Below are positions 6,761 through 9,923 of a DNA stretch of 9,923 nt, one piece after another. A model generated the notes under the pieces. That model was not told where the DNA came from. It did no database searches and worked only from the letters and a program-made list of their open reading frames with translations. A program made the translations under genes and the position numbers. Source of the stretch: CAZIPE01 sp964541305 (GTDB lineage Bacteria > Patescibacteriota > Saccharimonadia > Saccharimonadales > UBA7683); assembly GCA_964541305.1 (NCBI GenBank), contig CAZIPE010000018.1, positions 1 to 9,923 on the forward strand, in the 5' to 3' direction. Numbering within the stretch: position 1 is the stretch's first letter; each line of letters begins with the position of its first letter.

Positions 6761-7937
6761 ATGTATTGTCAAGACTCATTTCTCCCAACAGATAGAACGA
6801 CCCCGTTACAATGATTGGCTCGTTAAATGATAACGCAGCGCCTAGAGCGTCTCCAGGAGCTACGTGGTTAGATGTGGTAATTCCAATTTCTTTACAGGCC
6901 TCAGCGAGTTGAGCGCTAGAAAGTGCTCGGTGGGGAGTGGCACTGGTCTCGGTAAAAAACTCAGTCGCAATGATTCGTTTGGCAGCCGGCTTCAAGATTT
7001 CTAGGCATGTGCGCCAGTCTTTTCGCTCGCCCATCGCCAGAATAAATGTGGCAGGCAGCAGGTTATCATGAGCTAGTCTGTCAACTAATGCCTGAAGCTT
7101 CTGGGGATTGTGGGCACCGTCTAAAACAACAGTGTGGTCTTGGTGTGTCATTTTTTCGTATCTACCAGGAATAAATACTTCATCGACCGCCCGTGTGGCA
7201 AGGTGTATATCAAACTTCCATCCGTCTCGCTGGGCAAGTAACTTGGCTGTAGAAAGTGAGAGTGACTTATTTGTTTTCTGGTAACTATCATTTTTATCGA
7301 CTGTAGTGACTGTAGCGTGTTGTTTTTTGGCGTAAGTTTCTACAACGCGGTTAACACCTGCTTCCTGGTTGAGATATATGAGGTTACCGTTTTTTTGAAT
7401 AATACCGGCTTTTTGAAAAGCTATTTTTTCAAGTGTGTCGCCGAGTATGGCGGTGTGATCGTAGCCAATTTGGTTTATAGCACACACCTTATCCTTACGA
7501 GTGATGGTATTGGTAGTGTCCCATAGGCCACCAAAACCCGTTTCTACTACCAGGTAGTCAATATTTTCTTCGGCGCTTGCTAAAAAACCCAGGCAGGTAA
7601 GTGCTTCGAAATAGCTGGGTGCGAAGTGCTCGAGCTTCTGAAGTAGTGTATTAGTGAGTCTGAGAAAGGTGTCTTTGCCTATCAAGCTGCCATTTATTTG
7701 TATTCGTTCACGTATATCATAGACATGCGGGCTCACCATCAGGGCCGTTTTTTTGCCGTGCGCCTGTAAAATCGCCTCGATTTGGTAGCAGACAGAGCCT
7801 TTGCCACTGGTGCCAGCCACATGAATAGCTTTGTGAGTGTTTTGAGGGTTGCCCAGTGCCTCCAGGATACGCTGGGAGCGCTCAAAGCCCTTGGCATCGC
7901 GGAAGATACTCTTATTGGTCTTTGGCAGCTCGTACAT
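6744..7937 (-). CDS. folC: Bifunctional dihydrofolate synthase / folylpolyglutamate synthase
   Basis: The 397-residue protein is a Mur-ligase-family enzyme that attaches glutamate to dihydropteroate and/or reduced folates with ATP in the cytoplasm. The P-loop GTSGKGS is at 42-48. SPHVYDIRERIQING (69-83) is the FolC folate-binding signature. ETGFGGLWDTTN (132-143) and GYDH (158-161) provide the Mg-binding acid and histidine. PGRYE (257-261), LDGAHNPQ (272-279) and a closing GSFYLLGE (379-386) complete the C-terminal domain. Length is slightly below the usual 420 or so. It starts at ATG 7937; the closest Shine-Dalgarno-like AAGGA (minus strand, 7950-7954) lies 12 nt upstream, rather far. Its TAG overlaps the surface-protein stop by 4 bp. 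folA is divergent, 90 bp away, so two folate enzymes share a control region. Whether this copy makes both reactions cannot be read from sequence. In a reduced genome it may serve mainly to retain salvaged folate by polyglutamylation. Confidence 0.93.
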   Translation of the reverse strand: MYELPKTNKSIFRDAKGFERSQRILEALGNPQNTHKAIHVAGTSGKGSVCYQIEAILQAHGKKTALMVSPHVYDIRERIQINGSLIGKDTFLRLTNTLLQKLEHFAPSYFEALTCLGFLASAEENIDYLVVETGFGGLWDTTNTITRKDKVCAINQIGYDHTAILGDTLEKIAFQKAGIIQKNGNLIYLNQEAGVNRVVETYAKKQHATVTTVDKNDSYQKTNKSLSLSTAKLLAQRDGWKFDIHLATRAVDEVFIPGRYEKMTHQDHTVVLDGAHNPQKLQALVDRLAHDNLLPATFILAMGERKDWRTCLEILKPAAKRIIATEFFTETSATPHRALSSAQLAEACKEIGITTSNHVAPGDALGAALSFNEPIIVTGSFYLLGEMSLDNTSNKSA

Positions 7938-8027
7938 TAAATGATGACATCCTTCTTCGTAAGATAAAAGTGGGGTGAAAATAATAACCTCTTTGATTAG
8001 TAACTTCTATTAGTATATAACTAAACA
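7938..8027. promoter_or_regulatory. Divergent folC/folA control region
   Basis: These 90 bp are the only space for promoters of both folC (minus) and folA (plus). The folA promoter is clear (7993-8021). For folC the best -10-like hexamer is TATCTT on the minus strand, with no good -35. No tetrahydrofolate riboswitch fold is recognisable and the space is too short for one together with the promoters. Confidence 0.45.
7993..8021 (+). promoter_or_regulatory. folA promoter, leaderless
   Basis: TTGATT at 7993-7998 and TATAAC at 8016-8021 are separated by 17 bp, the ideal sigma-70-type spacing. The expected start of RNA, about 7 nt past the -10, is 8028, which is the A of the folA ATG. No Shine-Dalgarno sequence precedes that ATG. 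The message is therefore probably leaderless. Confidence 0.6.
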
Positions 8028-8552
8028 ATGATAATTTTCGTAGCAGCGTATGGCAAGAAGCTGGAGATGGGCTTAAAGGGTGGTCTGCCATGGCCGTTAA
8101 TGAAGGCCGATAGGGCGCACCTACATGCAATTGCTGACGGTAAAACAGTAGTAATGGGTGAGAGAACAATCCATAACTACGCATCAGTTAATGCATCGTA
8201 TGCCACCGAACATGCGATAGTTCTTTCACGAACAATGAGTTCACCAGTGCCCGGCGTTGAGGTGCTTGAGGATATTCAACCAATAGTTGAACGAGCAAAA
8301 ACGAAAGATCTATATGTAGTAGGCGGGGCACGTATTTTTGAGCAACTACTGCCGTACGCTCAGCGGATGCATCTGACCGAAATCGATGGTGAATTTAAGG
8401 CGGACACCTTTTTCCCTAAATATAACAAAGCAGATTGGCGCATCACTTCTGAAAATACTCATCGACCAGATGATCAAAATCCATATTCATATACTTTTAT
8501 AACGCTACAAAGACTAGATGACGTCGCGGGTTTAAAAGGGCATCCGAACTAA
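8028..8552 (+). CDS. folA: Dihydrofolate reductase
   Basis: This cytoplasmic enzyme reduces dihydrofolate to tetrahydrofolate with NADPH. The 174-residue length is normal. Family marks in order: MIIFVAAYGK (first strand), GGLPWPLMKAD with the LPW loop (20-22) and the catalytic acid D28, KTVVMGERT (39-47), the HAIVLSR strand (62-68), YVVGGARIFEQLLPYA (96-111) with the GG cofactor turn, and LTEIDGEFKADTFFP (116-130). Many bacterial enzymes have MGRxT where this one has MGERT, so an arginine that often lies near the NADPH phosphate is replaced by glutamate, with arginine next to it. The start at ATG 8028 fits a leaderless message from the promoter just upstream. folC is divergent and cmk follows 29 bp downstream with its own promoter. 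Identity is secure. Confidence 0.95.
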   Translation: MIIFVAAYGKKLEMGLKGGLPWPLMKADRAHLHAIADGKTVVMGERTIHNYASVNASYATEHAIVLSRTMSSPVPGVEVLEDIQPIVERAKTKDLYVVGGARIFEQLLPYAQRMHLTEIDGEFKADTFFPKYNKADWRITSENTHRPDDQNPYSYTFITLQRLDDVAGLKGHPN

Positions 8553-8566
8553 GCCTTCACTATTCT

Positions 8567-8575
8567 TGCTATAAT
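8567..8575 (+). promoter_or_regulatory. cmk promoter, extended -10, leaderless
   Basis: TGC-TATAAT at 8567-8575 is a perfect extended -10. RNA would start about 8582, the A of the cmk ATG. A -35 is not evident (AACTAA at the expected place), as is common for extended -10 promoters. There is no Shine-Dalgarno sequence. Confidence 0.6.
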
Positions 8576-8581
8576 TATAAA

Positions 8582-9166
8582 ATGAACATATTAACAAAGC
8601 ACATAATTACAATAGCTGGTAGACCCGGAAGCGGTAAATCATCCACCGCTAAAGGTGTTGCTGAAAAACTTAATTTCGCGCATTTTTCATCTGGTGACTT
8701 ATTCCGTGAAGTATCTAAACAACAGGGTGTAGATATACTTGAACTAAACCAAGCCGCTGAAAAGCAAAAAGGTATCTCGTATGTTGATGAGCTTGTTGAT
8801 AAGCGTCTTAGAGATATCGGAAAAAATCAAGACAACATTGTTATAGATTCACGCATGGCCTGGCATTGGATACCAGCTTCTTTTAAGGTTTTTTTAGATC
8901 TAGATCTGAAAACCGCAGCTGAGCGCATCTTAAAAAACATAACACCTGAGCGCATGGAAGCTGAGAAGATACCGAATGATATCGCAGAGTATTCAAGTGT
9001 ACTCCAGGAGCGACTAGACAGTGAATCACGAAGATATAAATCTCTGTACAACGCCGATCCTTATAGTATGGATAATTACGACCTAGTAATCGACACACTT
9101 AACAATAGTCTTGATCAGGTAATCGATATGATTATTCGAGAGTATGAGAAACGAAATAAATCTTAG
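8582..9166 (+). CDS. cmk: (d)CMP kinase, short archaeal-type
   Basis: The 194-residue P-loop kinase converts CMP or dCMP to the diphosphate with ATP, in pyrimidine nucleotide salvage. Walker A is GRPGSGKS (13-20). FAHFSSGDLFRE (32-43) begins the nucleotide-binding part, and IVIDSRMAWHWIP (86-98) is typical of the compact cytidylate kinases found in archaea and CPR bacteria. ESRRYKSLYNAD (148-159), with its paired arginines, is the lid or near-C-terminal motif, followed by YDLVIDT (166-172). The usual bacterial Cmk is about 225 residues and opens IAIDGPxGSGKST; here the opening is ITIAGRPGSGKSS and the extra insert is lacking. An adenylate-kinase-like AAA_33 protein is the main alternative. 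Its TAG stop (9164-9166) lies inside the CIRCE operator of hrcA. Confidence 0.85.
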   Translation: MNILTKHIITIAGRPGSGKSSTAKGVAEKLNFAHFSSGDLFREVSKQQGVDILELNQAAEKQKGISYVDELVDKRLRDIGKNQDNIVIDSRMAWHWIPASFKVFLDLDLKTAAERILKNITPERMEAEKIPNDIAEYSSVLQERLDSESRRYKSLYNADPYSMDNYDLVIDTLNNSLDQVIDMIIREYEKRNKS

Positions 9167-9189
9167 CACTCTTGTGTTTTGAGTGCCAA
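9163..9189 (+). promoter_or_regulatory. CIRCE operator (HrcA binding site)
   Basis: TTAGCACTC (9163-9171), 9-nt spacer, GAGTGCCAA (9181-9189). This matches the CIRCE consensus TTAGCACTC-N9-GAGTGCTAA in 17 of 18 positions, with the exact spacer length. The left arm contains the cmk stop codon and the spacer contains the hrcA -35 box, so bound HrcA would block its own promoter. This predicts heat-induced expression of hrcA and the downstream chaperone gene. Confidence 0.95.
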
Positions 9190-9200
9190 AATTATATAAT
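9172..9200 (+). promoter_or_regulatory. hrcA promoter inside and beside CIRCE
   Basis: TTGTGT (9172-9177) and TATAAT (9195-9200) are 17 bp apart. RNA should begin about 9207-9211, at or just before the ATG at 9211, with no room for a Shine-Dalgarno sequence. The -35 sits in the CIRCE spacer, a direct repression geometry. Confidence 0.65.
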
Positions 9201-9210
9201 CATATCCATA

Positions 9211-9909
9211 ATGACTGATCGTCAAAGTAAAATTCTCTCCACTATAATTGAACAGTACGCTGAAGTAGCTGCGCCTGTTGGCAGTGTTATGCTAGCGAAG
9301 CTATTTAATGTATCGAGCGCCACCATTCGAAACGATATGGCAGAACTCGAAAATCAAGGGTTTATTACACAGCCACACACTTCTGCGGGGCGAATTCCAA
9401 CCGACAAAGGCTATCGTTATTATGTCAACGAAATAACGAATCAACATCTGCCACATACATCCGAGAGAAATACCCGGGCAATGGCAACACGCGTCAGCGG
9501 AGCGGGCGGTACTTCACAAGCCATAAAATCTGCGGTAGATTCACTGGTACAGCTTACGCATAATTTAGGGCTGGCTACAATCGGCAACCAGCTGTATGTT
9601 GCAGGTTACTCTAACTTATTTGGTCAACCAGAATTTATTGACCCACATCACGCTCGAGAAGTAGCAGGTTTGCTCGATAACCTCGAGCCATGGCTCCGTG
9701 AGGCGGAACCAAACGAAGCACTTAATGTGTATATTGGTAATGAAAATCCTATCGGACGACAAGCGGGCGTAAGCTTGGTCATAAGTAAATATAGAAGCCC
9801 GTACTCGGACAACAGTTATATAGGCATTCTTGGGCCTACTCGTCAAAGCTATCGAAGTGTTATGAGCCTCGTTGAGCACGCGGGCAAAACACTTGAGGAG
9901 GTACTGTAA
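9211..9909 (+). CDS. hrcA: Heat-inducible transcription repressor HrcA, short form
   Basis: HrcA binds CIRCE as a dimer and represses chaperone genes until heat-damaged protein draws away GroEL. The winged helix is clear: VGSVMLAKLFNVSSATIRND (23-42), then PHTSAGRIPTDKGYRYYV (55-72), both diagnostic. The C-terminal part keeps LYVAGYSNLFGQPEF (128-142), VYIGNEN (173-179), SLVISKY (188-194) and IGILGPTRQSYRSVMSLVE (204-222). The protein has 232 residues against about 340 for most HrcA. Around residue 120, LTHNLGLATIG passes almost directly to the LYVAGYSN strand, so roughly 100 residues of the middle (inserted dimerisation region and part of the GAF-like fold) are absent without any frameshift. 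An in-frame TTG at 9172 is rejected as the start because it lies inside CIRCE and upstream of the -10. The TAA overlaps the next ATG by one base (TAATG), so the next gene is cotranscribed and probably coupled. Confidence 0.93.
   Translation: MTDRQSKILSTIIEQYAEVAAPVGSVMLAKLFNVSSATIRNDMAELENQGFITQPHTSAGRIPTDKGYRYYVNEITNQHLPHTSERNTRAMATRVSGAGGTSQAIKSAVDSLVQLTHNLGLATIGNQLYVAGYSNLFGQPEFIDPHHAREVAGLLDNLEPWLREAEPNEALNVYIGNENPIGRQAGVSLVISKYRSPYSDNSYIGILGPTRQSYRSVMSLVEHAGKTLEEVL
9895..9902 (+). promoter_or_regulatory. Strong ribosome binding site GAGGAGGT for the gene after hrcA
   Basis: GAGGAGGT ends 6 nt before the ATG at 9909, an ideal Shine-Dalgarno sequence located in the last codons of hrcA. 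It contrasts with the site-less starts of folA, cmk and hrcA. Confidence 0.75.
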
Positions 9910-9923
9910 TGCATCTGCTAGAT
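9909..9923 (+). CDS. Start of next heat-shock operon gene, probably grpE (partial)
   Basis: The ATG at 9909 shares its A with the hrcA stop and follows a strong ribosome binding site; only M-H-L-L-D is in the window. In most bacteria with CIRCE-hrcA the next gene is grpE, then dnaK and dnaJ. The identity is inferred from order alone; five residues cannot confirm it. Confidence 0.45.

Noticed and set aside
7938..8027. Tetrahydrofolate riboswitch
   Set aside because: The folA message seems to begin at its ATG, leaving no leader. No conserved riboswitch core was recognised on either strand.
7912..8184. Minus-strand 90-codon ORF across the folC/folA gap
   Set aside because: It overlaps the N-termini of both folA and folC, has no family features, and is a shadow of real coding sequence.
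9172..9210. In-frame TTG at 9172 as hrcA start
   Set aside because: It lies within the CIRCE spacer and is the -35 box of the hrcA promoter. The encoded extra residues are not HrcA-like, while ATG 9211 gives the normal family N-terminus.
1..9923. CRISPR array, tRNA/rRNA, insertion sequence, prophage or toxin-antitoxin
   Set aside because: No regular short repeats with spacers, cloverleaf sequences, transposase motifs or phage proteins were found. Coding sequence fills nearly the whole window.

Overview
The window looks like chromosome from a small-genome bacterium of the Candidate Phyla Radiation (Patescibacteria), most likely a Saccharibacteria (TM7) relative. This is an inference. It rests on an archaeal-type short CMP kinase, an unusually short HrcA under a CIRCE operator, very large secreted proteins of the lamin-tail/CotH and CSLREA/beta-helix/DUF11 types, a sortase-like tail reading LSDTG, and promoters whose -10 box lies only 6-11 nt before the start codon. 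The standard bacterial code fits: TGA ends one gene and no other gene needs TGA read as glycine.

Layout. 2-154 is the last 50 codons of a sensor histidine kinase. 211-867 is a membrane-anchored extracytoplasmic protein resembling DUF3558. 923-3229 is a secreted CotH-family kinase-like protein flanked by lamin-tail domains. Its stop overlaps by 4 nt the first in-frame ATG of a large cell-surface protein (best start 3262, end 6747) made of a signal peptide, CSLREA motif, right-handed beta-helix, three DUF11-like domains and a C-terminal anchor. The two look like one operon, a possible surface kinase/adhesin pair. folC (6744-7937, minus strand) meets this operon tail to tail with a 4-bp overlap.

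Right half. folC and folA are divergent across a 90-bp gap, putting dihydrofolate/folylpolyglutamate synthase beside dihydrofolate reductase. cmk follows folA. A CIRCE operator (9163-9189) overlaps the cmk stop codon and the hrcA promoter. hrcA runs straight into the first five codons of another gene, probably grpE, at the window edge.

Expression pattern. The genes that appear to start transcripts (923 ORF, folA, cmk, hrcA) have a -10 box almost against the ATG and no Shine-Dalgarno sequence, so their mRNAs are probably leaderless or nearly so. The two genes internal to operons (surface protein, probable grpE) have clear AGAGGT or GAGGAGGT ribosome binding sites. No tRNA, rRNA, CRISPR array, insertion sequence or phage gene was seen, and no intergenic gap is longer than about 90 bp.
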